DNA of 64,000 bases, taken from Bacillota bacterium. GTDB taxonomy: Bacteria > Bacillota > UBA4882 > UBA8346. The position numbers were made by a program, and so were the translations under genes. Shown here one piece after another: positions 34,322 through 41,817 of this stretch; within the stretch, counting starts at the first letter, position 1, and each line of letters opens with the position of its first letter. Location: contig JAFABB010000037.1 of NCBI GenBank assembly GCA_023426245.1, positions 1-64,000 on the forward strand, read 5' to 3'. A model generated the notes under the pieces. The model saw nothing but the letters and a program-made list of their open reading frames with translations, made no database searches and was not told where the DNA came from.

Positions 34322-34353
34322 ACAAAAAACCATGAGAGAAAAAACTCATGGTT
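34322..34353 (-). terminator. Riboswitch expression-platform terminator before asnB
   Basis: Minus strand ACCATGAG, 8-nt loop, CTCATGGT, TTTTTTG. It stands between the riboswitch aptamer and the asnB start, 53 nt before the TTG, so ligand binding would favour termination as in other OFF-type ydaO switches. Confidence 0.85.
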
Positions 34354-34359
34354 TGATAA

Positions 34360-34542
34360 CACCAAAGTATCCTCTCTAACAACGCTGGCGGAGTTAGCTG
34401 CCGGATTCGGGTCGTAGAGTAACCCTAAAAGCCACTTTGGAATAAGATATGATTCAATCCATTCCCAAAGTGGATTCATTCACCCCATCAATATTGGGTC
34501 CCCCGCTCTCTTTTCTCAAAGAGACTAAGCGTTTTAGGTCAT
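34360..34542 (-). promoter_or_regulatory. ydaO/yuaA-type cyclic di-AMP riboswitch
   Basis: The minus strand carries the conserved blocks of the ydaO class in the right order: CGCTTAGTCTC, GAGAGCGGGGGACCCAAT, GGGGTGAAT, AGGGTTACTCTACGACCCG, AATCCGGCAGCTAACTCCG, CCAGCG and a closing GAGAGG. Between them is a variable hairpin (CCACTTTGG / CCAAAGTGG). The class senses cyclic di-AMP and usually controls potassium, osmolyte or cell-wall genes. Here it precedes an asnB-type operon. Confidence 0.92.
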
Positions 34543-34931
34543 ATTCAATTTTGACTTTAGTTTATTTTATTTGATTCGATTTCTTCCTTTATTTGTCCTC
34601 TTTTCTTTGGCAATATCATTGGATTATTTTTCTATAGCGCGATGCGCTCGTAAAACCTTCTCTAAATAACTATTCAATGATTGTGGACGTTTTACTTAAG
34701 TAGAGCGTATCTTCCCCATTTTTGATTGCCATTTATTTACGATACGCTCTACTAGTCTTCCTTCGCGGATTCATGGTCAAAAGACAACCGCTGCCAAAGA
34801 TTGATAGAGATATACAGTATATATGCCTTTGCCCATTCATGGAAAGGATATACTGTATATCTCTTGGATTTCAAGTTACTTTTCCGACAGCTTCTTTTTC
34901 CAGATTAATTCCTTTTTCTCACCCTGTCCTG
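34543..34931. other. Intergenic region with two long hairpins
   Basis: 34700-34752 is an inverted repeat with 12-bp perfect arms (GTAGAGCGTATC / GATACGCTCTAC). 34806-34864 is another with 17-bp perfect arms (AGAGATATACAGTATAT and its inverse) around a 25-nt loop. Neither has a T run on the minus strand. Both could be transcript ends for the gene at 34932 or small mobile palindromes. The promoter of the riboswitch transcript should lie near 34550-34620; no consensus pair is evident. Confidence 0.5.
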
Positions 34932-35276
34932 TTATTCCCCTGCCGCGGCAGTCTCTTTCTCGGCATACTCTCCTTTGCGGAATCCAAACTCCGGCCAGCA
35001 TTCCTTGGGCAACTCGAAGCGGACCAATTTCTTGACGATGGCGCAATTGCTTTCCAGTTCTTCCATCAACTTGTCCTGGGCGACGGTAAGTTGCTGGGTG
35101 TTGGCTTTGAGGGCGTTTTTCTTCTGTTCATTTTCACTCGCCTGGTTGTACAGTGCGGTCTGGTTGGTGATAAACTGCTGGGTAATCCCCCATTTCTCCA
35201 GCTTATCGGCATTGGCCGTCATTCCGCTGATGATGCCTTTCGCCCGGTCGAGCCGGGCAGCATAGCTATAATCCAT
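34932..35276 (-). CDS. Small helical hypothetical protein
   Basis: 114 residues from the ATG at 35276, which has the strong site AAAGGAGGTGA; an upstream GTG at 35285 lies inside that site. Sequence is helical with coiled-coil character over about 25-85 (YNQASENEQKKNALKANT), and no membrane segment. I do not recognise it. It is preceded by three successive terminator-like hairpins, so expression may depend on antitermination. Overlapping plus-strand frames look like shadows. Confidence 0.65.
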   Translation of the reverse strand: MDYSYAARLDRAKGIISGMTANADKLEKWGITQQFITNQTALYNQASENEQKKNALKANTQQLTVAQDKLMEELESNCAIVKKLVRFELPKECWPEFGFRKGEYAEKETAAAGE

Positions 35277-35337
35277 TTTGTTCACCTCCTTTCACAAAAC
35301 CACATAATCATTTGGAAAAATTCACCGATTCAGGCAT

Positions 35338-35590
35338 AAAAAAACGCCCTGAAATTCAGAGCGTGAAAAGTGAAAACAAGTACCTCGGTAGCTTCATTGA
35401 ATCAGTTGATTTCAAATTGAATCCGGCAAGCAACCACCAAAACCCCAGTCGCAAAAAAATTGGCCGGATCGGGGTTCAATATACCGTATTTCCCGATCCT
35501 ACCTGCCTTTAGCGGAAAATTTACTTTCGGGACAGCCCGGTGAATGCGGATCAAAAAAATGCCCGGTTTATAAACCGTGGCATTGAATCG
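35338..35590 (-). promoter_or_regulatory. Stack of three terminator-like hairpins upstream of the small protein
   Basis: On the minus strand, in order of transcription: AATGCC...GGCATT then T7 (35553-35584); GGATCGGG / CCCGATCC followed after six bases by T7 (35453-35499); ACGCTCTGAA / TTCAGGGCGT then T7 (35338-35364). A short GGGATTTC / GAAATCCC hairpin precedes them near 35610-35630. They end 60 nt before the start codon. No known riboswitch is recognised. Confidence 0.55.
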
Positions 35591-35699
35591 GCCTTGATTT
35601 CAAAATCGGTGGGATTTCGAAGAAATCCCCCAAACACTTTTTACCCATTATCATATTATCACATTTTTTTGGAAAAAGTGTGTCGATTTTGTACCGATA

Positions 35700-36154
35700 A
35701 CTCTGGAGCCCTACAAATCAACAAAAAATTTTCTAAAGCTCAGCTATGTCTGTAAAAGCATCAGGAATTACAGCGCCATTCCTCTTTAAATCCCGTTCAT
35801 CGGGGTCAAACTTCTAAAAAGATGTGGGGATGTGAGGATAAGTGGGGATAAAAATATCAGTGACGCTATTATCAATATCAGTAAAACTTGTACTTTACTT
35901 AATTATTTTGTCAAGAATCACAACAGCAAATAAAATAAAGCTACCGGGAAAGTTGACACCTTACGGTAGCTCTGATGAAATGAATGTAGAAGGATCGAAT
36001 GGCTTGTTGTGAATCAATGCCCCAATCTTTAAGTTTTCGGGTCCAACTATCCTTTGTTTTGTCTATGATCAGGTTTACTCTATTCCAAAAGTAGTTTCCC
36101 GGACTCTAAAGAATTTGTTTTAACTGGTTGAGTGCTAATCCAATCTTTTTCATT
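35700..36154. other. Non-coding stretch without assigned features
   Basis: AT-rich, no frame with a ribosome-binding site, no strong hairpin except a weak CTACCG...CGGTAG pair near 35940-35975. I see nothing I would name. Confidence 0.4.
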
Positions 36155-36478
36155 TTACATATTGGATTCAATAACTTTTTCATGGGTCCCTATAACGTTT
36201 CGAACAAAAAAATCCTTTAGGGAGCCGGATAATTTTGCGATTGGATTATCTTTTGTGTGTTGAGACTGCTGGGCTACGGCTGCAATATTTTCTTGGGTGA
36301 TCTCTTTTTTGCGGTTTGGTAAATGCAAATTATCACCATTTTTAATCTCATAATCAACGAAATCAGGGCCTAAAATATTTCGTAAAAGTTCCTTTGTACC
36401 CTGACTCGGGAAATGGGATGTATTATTTGCTTTCTCTGTTTTTTCATCATTATGAGAATTGATCGGTGAAAAAACCAT
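36155..36478 (-). CDS. Small hydrophilic hypothetical protein
   Basis: 107 residues from the ATG at 36478, whose GGGAGGTGAT site is near perfect. A second in-frame start 42 bases upstream (36520) also has a good AGGAG site, so two forms are possible. The protein is polar and likely partly disordered (HNDEKTEKANNTSHFPSQG), with a helical second half. No domain recognised and no signal peptide. It stands alone between a non-coding stretch and the HD-GYP gene. Confidence 0.6.
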   Translation of the reverse strand: MVFSPINSHNDEKTEKANNTSHFPSQGTKELLRNILGPDFVDYEIKNGDNLHLPNRKKEITQENIAAVAQQSQHTKDNPIAKLSGSLKDFFVRNVIGTHEKVIESNM

Positions 36479-36660
36479 GTTATCACCTCCCAAAACTGCC
36501 TTCGATCCCTCTACATTCATTTCATCTCCTTTTTATTTGTCACATCCTTCATTTTATATTCATCGACATTCTACCAATGTATCTTTAATGCCAGGGTGGG
36601 GTTTAAAGATTGAATTTCCAGAGGTCTTTTTTTGTACTAGCCGCTCAAAGCCTATTTATA

Positions 36661-36684
36661 AAAAAAGACCTTTCACAAGGTCTT
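36661..36684 (-). terminator. Terminator after the HD-GYP gene
   Basis: Minus strand AAGACCTT, GTGA loop, AAGGTCTT and a T-rich tail (TTTTTTTATAA), about 40 nt after the stop at 36724. Confidence 0.8.
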
Positions 36685-36723
36685 CAATTCGCAAATGATT
36701 GGGGGAATGCCCGGTTTTCCAAA

Positions 36724-38865
36724 TTAAAATTCATCATCCTTCAAGGTTCCTACGATGAATAACGTTAAATCGGTTGCTAAATCTTTCGCAATCGGCGTCA
36801 CTAGCCTATTGCCATCTTTATCAACTATCACTCGTATCAATGGTCTAGCCAGCAAATCTTTATTAATCCGGATCACAGTGGCTTTTTCACCGGTATTGAG
36901 TAATACATTGGAACCCACCAACAAAGGAATCGTATTTTGTAAAAATACCCGGCAAATCTCAGGATCAAAATGTGATCCACTAAAATCCCGGATATATTCG
37001 ATGACCTCATGGGGCAAAAGCTTTTGTCCATTCATTCCTTCATAAATTAAGGAATCATAGACATCCGCGAGAGCAACAATCCTAGCCAGTTCACTGATTT
37101 GTTCGCCTTTGAGGCCAACCGGGTAACCGGAACCATCGTATCTTTCATGGTGCTGCAAGGCAATATATGGAATACTGGTGTTGGGGTTCATCTTCCATAG
37201 TTCTTCAAAACCAAATTGAGTATGTTCCGGCATGATGGCCTCATACTCTGTTGTTCCAAACCAACGGGCATCCACATTATACCTTCGTGATATCTCGACC
37301 TTTCCCACATCAACAAGGAGCGAACCTGTTGCGAGTTCAATTAATTGCTCCTGGTTATAACCTAAAGAAACCCCTGTCATTACCGACAAAAGTCCCACAG
37401 TAACACAATGTACAAAAACATTTTCATCCAAAGCTTGAATCTTAACCAAATTGCGGATTACATTATTGTTTTCGATGACCTGCTCAATAGTTTTTTGCGT
37501 GGTCTCAATGACTGTTTTGGAAACTAAATCAGTGCTTATTTTCGTTAATGCTCTGGTTATAATTTTTAAAACAGCCTCTTTTGTATGCTCACACCATTCG
37601 GGATATACAACAAATTTATCATTTTCATCAATATTATTTTTGGGAATAAGGCTTACACCAGCCTGACCTGAAACAACAGTTCCCGGATTCTGATTCCTTT
37701 CATCCAAGAGAGGGTTAAGGCGATTTTTCCCTTGTTGCTCTTTATCAATGAACAAATCCGGTTTGGTTTGTTTTAAATCCGTAATATCATCCGTAAGAAT
37801 GTCCTTACTCCCGAAACGGCCAAACATTTTCGAAAACAAAGAGCCATTTTCCTGTTTGATTCCAGAATCATGTCGATATTCGGTATCGGATGGCTTTTGT
37901 ATTTCGGCTTCATCAATTTCAGGCCGCGACATCTGCCCGGCAGTCTCCGGAGAGGTTTCGCGCCCATGCTCAGCCGGAAACGAATCTTCCTTACCTGATA
38001 TGCCATTGTCAACAAAAGGAGCAACTTCCCTGGAAAACAATTGGGCTAATTCCGGGTCACAAAATGTACCGCTATAATTACTAATAATTTGACTTGGGCT
38101 TATATCTTGAATATTGTGTTGTTGTAAATGAAATATATCGGCTATGGAGGCAATACGGGCAAACTCATGAATCTGATCACCTTTCAACCCCTGAGGGAAA
38201 CCGGTTCCATCATACTTTTCATGATGCTGCAGGACAACTTGGGCGGCATTTTCATAATTTCCTTTTAGTTGCTTCAGCTTTTCAAACCCCAGCCGTGTAT
38301 GCTCCTGGATTTCAATATTCTCCTGTGTTAAGGAAATTTTAGGATCATCTAAAAACTCATGAGCAACGGTTATTTTACCTAAATCAATTAGCATGGCCCC
38401 TGTCGCTAATTCAGTGAGCCGATTATCGGGGTATCCGCGAAACGATCCAATAATCATGGATATTATGCAAACATTGACGCAATGTCGGAAAATATCCTCG
38501 CTGACTGCTCTCATTTCGACCAAATTCCACAAGATATTCCGATCCGCGATTAAAGCTTTTAAAATCGTTTCCAGCCTTTGCTGCATGGATTCAGGTAATT
38601 GATTATGATTTACATCCGCTAAAAATTCATGGAAATAGGAAAAAATAGAATTTTGGGCTTGCTGGCATAATTCCTCATCAATTTCAAGTTGGTCCCCTTG
38701 GTCATCCTGAACATAGACCGAGTTTACGCCCCACTCCAGTAATTTTGTTGCATAATTCTTCTTTAAAGGGGCTTCTTTCGCAAGTAATACATTGCCTTCT
38801 CGGGCATAAACGTTTTTGGCGAGGACCATATTATCGGCAATTTTATTTAATGATATTAATTTCAT
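36724..38865 (-). CDS. Tandem HD-GYP domain protein with altered HD motifs
   Basis: 713 residues. An N-terminal DUF3391-like stretch (about 1-60) is followed by HD-GYP domain 1 (about 115-270) and domain 2 (about 465-625), joined by a charged linker, then a C-terminal beta part (VLLNTGEKATVIRINKD). Both domains keep HHE-x-YDG-x-G(F/Y)P and the earlier HC-V-x-V helix. Where active enzymes have HDIGK they read IDLGK and VDVGK, so the metal-binding His of the HD pair is missing in both. HD-GYP enzymes hydrolyse cyclic di-GMP; this one may bind rather than cleave. Confidence 0.85.
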   Translation of the reverse strand: MKLISLNKIADNMVLAKNVYAREGNVLLAKEAPLKKNYATKLLEWGVNSVYVQDDQGDQLEIDEELCQQAQNSIFSYFHEFLADVNHNQLPESMQQRLETILKALIADRNILWNLVEMRAVSEDIFRHCVNVCIISMIIGSFRGYPDNRLTELATGAMLIDLGKITVAHEFLDDPKISLTQENIEIQEHTRLGFEKLKQLKGNYENAAQVVLQHHEKYDGTGFPQGLKGDQIHEFARIASIADIFHLQQHNIQDISPSQIISNYSGTFCDPELAQLFSREVAPFVDNGISGKEDSFPAEHGRETSPETAGQMSRPEIDEAEIQKPSDTEYRHDSGIKQENGSLFSKMFGRFGSKDILTDDITDLKQTKPDLFIDKEQQGKNRLNPLLDERNQNPGTVVSGQAGVSLIPKNNIDENDKFVVYPEWCEHTKEAVLKIITRALTKISTDLVSKTVIETTQKTIEQVIENNNVIRNLVKIQALDENVFVHCVTVGLLSVMTGVSLGYNQEQLIELATGSLLVDVGKVEISRRYNVDARWFGTTEYEAIMPEHTQFGFEELWKMNPNTSIPYIALQHHERYDGSGYPVGLKGEQISELARIVALADVYDSLIYEGMNGQKLLPHEVIEYIRDFSGSHFDPEICRVFLQNTIPLLVGSNVLLNTGEKATVIRINKDLLARPLIRVIVDKDGNRLVTPIAKDLATDLTLFIVGTLKDDEF

Positions 38866-38979
38866 GGTACACCTGTCCGAAACGTGTTGATATATAAATA
38901 TAAATCAATATAACATTTTCTTTAAAATTCCTGTTTTTCCTGCATTTTTAGAAGATTTTTTCAAAATTTGGCAAAAATT

Positions 38980-39966
38980 TTATACGTTTTCCCAATGACC
39001 GGACTCCGCTGATTTAAAAAGAGCGTCCAGAACCTTCATATTATAAACTGCATCGGTCGATGTTATTGGTATTGCTGTGCGGTCACGGAGCGCCAATGCA
39101 AATTCGTCAAATTCTAACATGTACTGATCCGCAGGACCGCACTCCAATGTACGAGCACTAACTCCTGTTTTAAGAGTTATTTGCGCCGGCACATCCGAAT
39201 ACATATTAAAAGGAATCTCCAGGGTCATCGTTCCTCCGGTTCCATAAACCAACACTCTTTGAGAAGGGAAAGTCTGAGTGCAAACAGTAAAAAGAGTCCT
39301 AATTGTTCCAAAGTCCAGGATGCAATTAGCCGTAATATCTGTTTGAAATGCAGTATCGATATCAGATACCGCTAAAACACGTTTGGGCTCCGCTTGGAGT
39401 AAAAATCGAGATAAAGAAACAGCATAACACCCGATATCAAGTAATGCTCCGCCGCCAGTTTCTTTTATATTGCGAATATTTTTGGGATCTTTATTGTCAT
39501 ATCCAAAAAAAGTGTGAATCGTCGTAATATTACCAATTTCTTGAAATCGCACCACTTCCAATGCGCGCTGCCACTGCGGATGAAACTTATACATAAAGGC
39601 TTCCATAATTTTAACGCCTTTTGACTCTGCATATTCAATGGCTTCCTTAGCCTCTTCAGCACTGAGTGCTATCGGTTTTTCACAAATGACATGTTTCCCG
39701 TAGTCAGCCGATTTTTTAATCCATTCGGCGTGGATATGGTTGGGTAATGGGATATAAACCATTTCGATAGATTTGTCCATCAACAATTCCTCATATGAAG
39801 GATAAGATTTGGCGATCCCGTATGTTGAAGATACATCCCGAGCTTTTCCACTATCCCTGGAAGCTATCCCATAAACCTCCACCATGTTCGATTTTAACAA
39901 CGACGGTAAGACTTTGGTTACAAACAAATGAGAAACACCTAATACTCCTAATTTTACCTTATTCAT
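38980..39966 (-). CDS. Gfo/Idh/MocA family oxidoreductase
   Basis: 328 residues from the ATG at 39966, 6 nt after AGGAGG. N-terminal NAD(P)-binding fold (KLGVLGVSHLF), the family signature CEKPIALSAEEA with its catalytic Lys, then KIMEAFMYKFHPQ and GGGALLDIGCYAVSL (catalytic His is replaced by Cys-Tyr context typical of the xylose/trans-dihydrodiol dehydrogenase subgroup). It acts on a sugar or inositol-like substrate; no pathway genes are adjacent, so the substrate is open. Single-gene unit. Confidence 0.88.
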   Translation of the reverse strand: MNKVKLGVLGVSHLFVTKVLPSLLKSNMVEVYGIASRDSGKARDVSSTYGIAKSYPSYEELLMDKSIEMVYIPLPNHIHAEWIKKSADYGKHVICEKPIALSAEEAKEAIEYAESKGVKIMEAFMYKFHPQWQRALEVVRFQEIGNITTIHTFFGYDNKDPKNIRNIKETGGGALLDIGCYAVSLSRFLLQAEPKRVLAVSDIDTAFQTDITANCILDFGTIRTLFTVCTQTFPSQRVLVYGTGGTMTLEIPFNMYSDVPAQITLKTGVSARTLECGPADQYMLEFDEFALALRDRTAIPITSTDAVYNMKVLDALFKSAESGHWENV

Positions 39967-40139
39967 AGACATCCTCCTATCGGAATTGTTCCATTTTCAT
40001 TTTAAGCTTATTATTTCATTTATTCAAGCTTATATAAACAAGAGTTTCATTATTCATTATTTCCATAGTTCATTCTTCCTTTTTTCTATAGAAGACAAGA
40101 AATAAGCGCGCCCATCTTGAGAGGATTTTTTTCGGCTAA

Positions 40140-40310
40140 TTAACTTGTTATGCTCCAGCCTGTTAAGATTCCGGCGTCAATCCACAATAATTGAATCAAT
40201 ACCGTTGTTGTACAATCGGGGTGGTTATCAATCTCCGTTAAAATCCGGGCTTCCGCAAGTGAAAATGGGCTATTTAAAATATGCTGATTCCAGCAGACCC
40301 ATTTCGAATA
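40140..40310 (-). pseudogene. MarR-type acetyltransferase regulator remnant
   Basis: In one minus-strand frame the translation reads NQHILNSPFSLAEARILTEI, then DNHPDCTTTVLIQLLWIDAGIL and a stop. That is the core of the MarR-like half of MarR/GNAT proteins (usually SPFSLAEARVL-x-EI, then a Leu-Asp-x-GYLSRIL helix). The upstream part (about 40295-40310, GLL) is in another frame, and the downstream DNA-binding and acetyltransferase parts are absent. A decayed gene. The remaining gap 39967-40506 has nothing else I can support. Confidence 0.5.
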
Positions 40311-40506
40311 TCAAATAAACAGAGACTGCCTTCAAAGTACTTTAGAATCGATTCGATATCAAAATATGCAATGCCATAATCAGGCAAAACATAGATATTG
40401 TATCTCTTTATCGATCAATCTCCATTGAAGACAGCCCCTGATAAAGTCGAGCGGAATAAACTTCAACTCATCATTAATTAATTTTCCCGGCCCAATCTAG
40501 CTCCCC

Positions 40507-40764
40507 CTATTTTACCTCATCTGCTTTGGCCATTTGAAGGACTTGTTGATAGTCATCAATATAAACCTGAATATCTACAGTTGACATAACTTTCTGAGAT
40601 GTCTTTTTTAAAAACCGTTGGATGTCCCGAATGTAAATCTCATAGTCTCTCAGTAAAATTTCATCGGTAGCCAGATCCTTTAAATTTCTTAATTCCTGTA
40701 AAATCTTTGACAATTCATAAATACCATCTTCTTGGGAGATATTGATATCTGTCATCTGCAACAT
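40507..40764 (-). CDS. Small hypothetical helical protein
   Basis: 85 residues from the ATG at 40764, 8 nt after AAGGCGG; an upstream GTG lies in that site. All-helical, acidic/basic mixed, no Cys, no membrane segment. Family not recognised. It is separated from the response regulator by a small palindromic element and a promoterless-looking gap, so it may or may not belong to the nonribosomal peptide locus. Confidence 0.55.
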   Translation of the reverse strand: MLQMTDINISQEDGIYELSKILQELRNLKDLATDEILLRDYEIYIRDIQRFLKKTSQKVMSTVDIQVYIDDYQQVLQMAKADEVK

Positions 40765-40989
40765 CCTATCCACCGCCTTATTGGATTTTTTGTTAATATG
40801 TGTAATAATTTTACATTTTTCCCATTAGACCCATTATAACTGATTTATTATTCGCTGTTAATAATCAAAAATATTACCTAATTTCTTAGTGCAATCGTAA
40901 ATTGGGTAAAAAAAATACCTAATTTATGAAAGAATCACAAATGGTATCCATATCCGAAATAAAACGGTTCCAGTTGTCAAAAAATAAAA

Positions 40990-41105
40990 GAAGCTGTTGC
41001 AAAAGGAATTAAAGTCACTGAGAAATATAATATATAACATAAAATAATGGGTAAAGTTTTATTATTGTATTTCTCGATCGATAAATCTTATTTTGCCACA
41101 GCTTC
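40990..41105. mobile_element. MITE-like palindromic element, second copy type
   Basis: 116 bp with ends GAAGCTGTTGCAAAA and, inverted, GAAGCTGTGGCAAAA (13 of 15 identical). Inner arms GAGAAATATAATA and TTATTGTATTTCTC also pair. Size and the inner ATTGTATTTCT block recall the element at 5857-5976. It sits just 9 bp from the response-regulator stop codon and may act as its terminator. Confidence 0.6.
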
Positions 41106-41113
41106 TTCACCCA

Positions 41114-41725
41114 TTAATTAGGAAAAAGCTTTTTTAGAGCATCCTGGTAATTGTTGGTTCCTAATTTCTTAAGCACATTTTTAATATGAGAACGGACTGT
41201 ATATACGGAGATATTTAACTGGGCTGAAATGTCACTAGGTTTAAAACCTTGATTTAGCAAACTAAAGACATTTTTTTCAGCGCTGGTCAGGTCGATAAGG
41301 CGGAACTCTTTCACCCGGTCTTGAATGGTTTTCATCATCAGATTGGGGACCGGATTTTCATAAAAATAGCGGATGGTTTGCGGGAGGACATTTAAATAGG
41401 TTTTAGGGATATAAGAGTATCCCCCCTGTAAAAAAGCATCATACATCGTTTTGGGATTTTCATTGTTGGTTAAAAAAATCGCCTGAAAATTATGTTCCTT
41501 CTTAAGAGCGTTATATACAACAAAGCCATCCTCGGCCGTTCGATCCAGTTGCAAATCAATAATTGCAAATTCATATTCCAGAATTTTTCCTAATTGAATT
41601 GCCTGTTCGACTTTTTCAGCAATACCGACCACCAGAAAATCAGGATCTGCATTCAATTGATGGGTGATTAAGTTTTGCCATGATGGTTCATCTTCAATTA
41701 TCAAAATTCGAATACGTCCGTCCAT
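41114..41725 (-). CDS. LuxR-type (NarL family) response regulator
   Basis: 203 residues. Receiver domain about 5-120 with acidic pair ED and phosphoacceptor Asp in FAIIDLQ; the conserved Lys is in YIPKTYL. C-terminal LuxR HTH about 140-200 (LTSAEKNVFSLLNQGFKPSDISAQLNISVYTVRSHIKNVLKKLG). It lies 92 nt after the synthetase gene on the same strand. The orphan-looking histidine kinase at 46682-48700 on the other side of the synthetase is the likely partner, so the pair probably controls the peptide synthetase. Confidence 0.9.
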   Translation of the reverse strand: MDGRIRILIIEDEPSWQNLITHQLNADPDFLVVGIAEKVEQAIQLGKILEYEFAIIDLQLDRTAEDGFVVYNALKKEHNFQAIFLTNNENPKTMYDAFLQGGYSYIPKTYLNVLPQTIRYFYENPVPNLMMKTIQDRVKEFRLIDLTSAEKNVFSLLNQGFKPSDISAQLNISVYTVRSHIKNVLKKLGTNNYQDALKKLFPN

Positions 41726-41817
41726 ATTGGCCTCCCATCCGTATACAATTATTTTTTTCCCTTCGTCTTCCCGCCTTAGGGAAGATTATTCTTGATAGTT
41801 AAAATTTACAATAGGAT

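Noticed and set aside
34722..35339. 205-codon plus-strand ORF
   Set aside because: Opposite the 114-residue gene with the strong ribosome-binding site; its own start lacks a site, and the translation is Leu/Phe/Arg-rich without domain, as expected of an antisense shadow.
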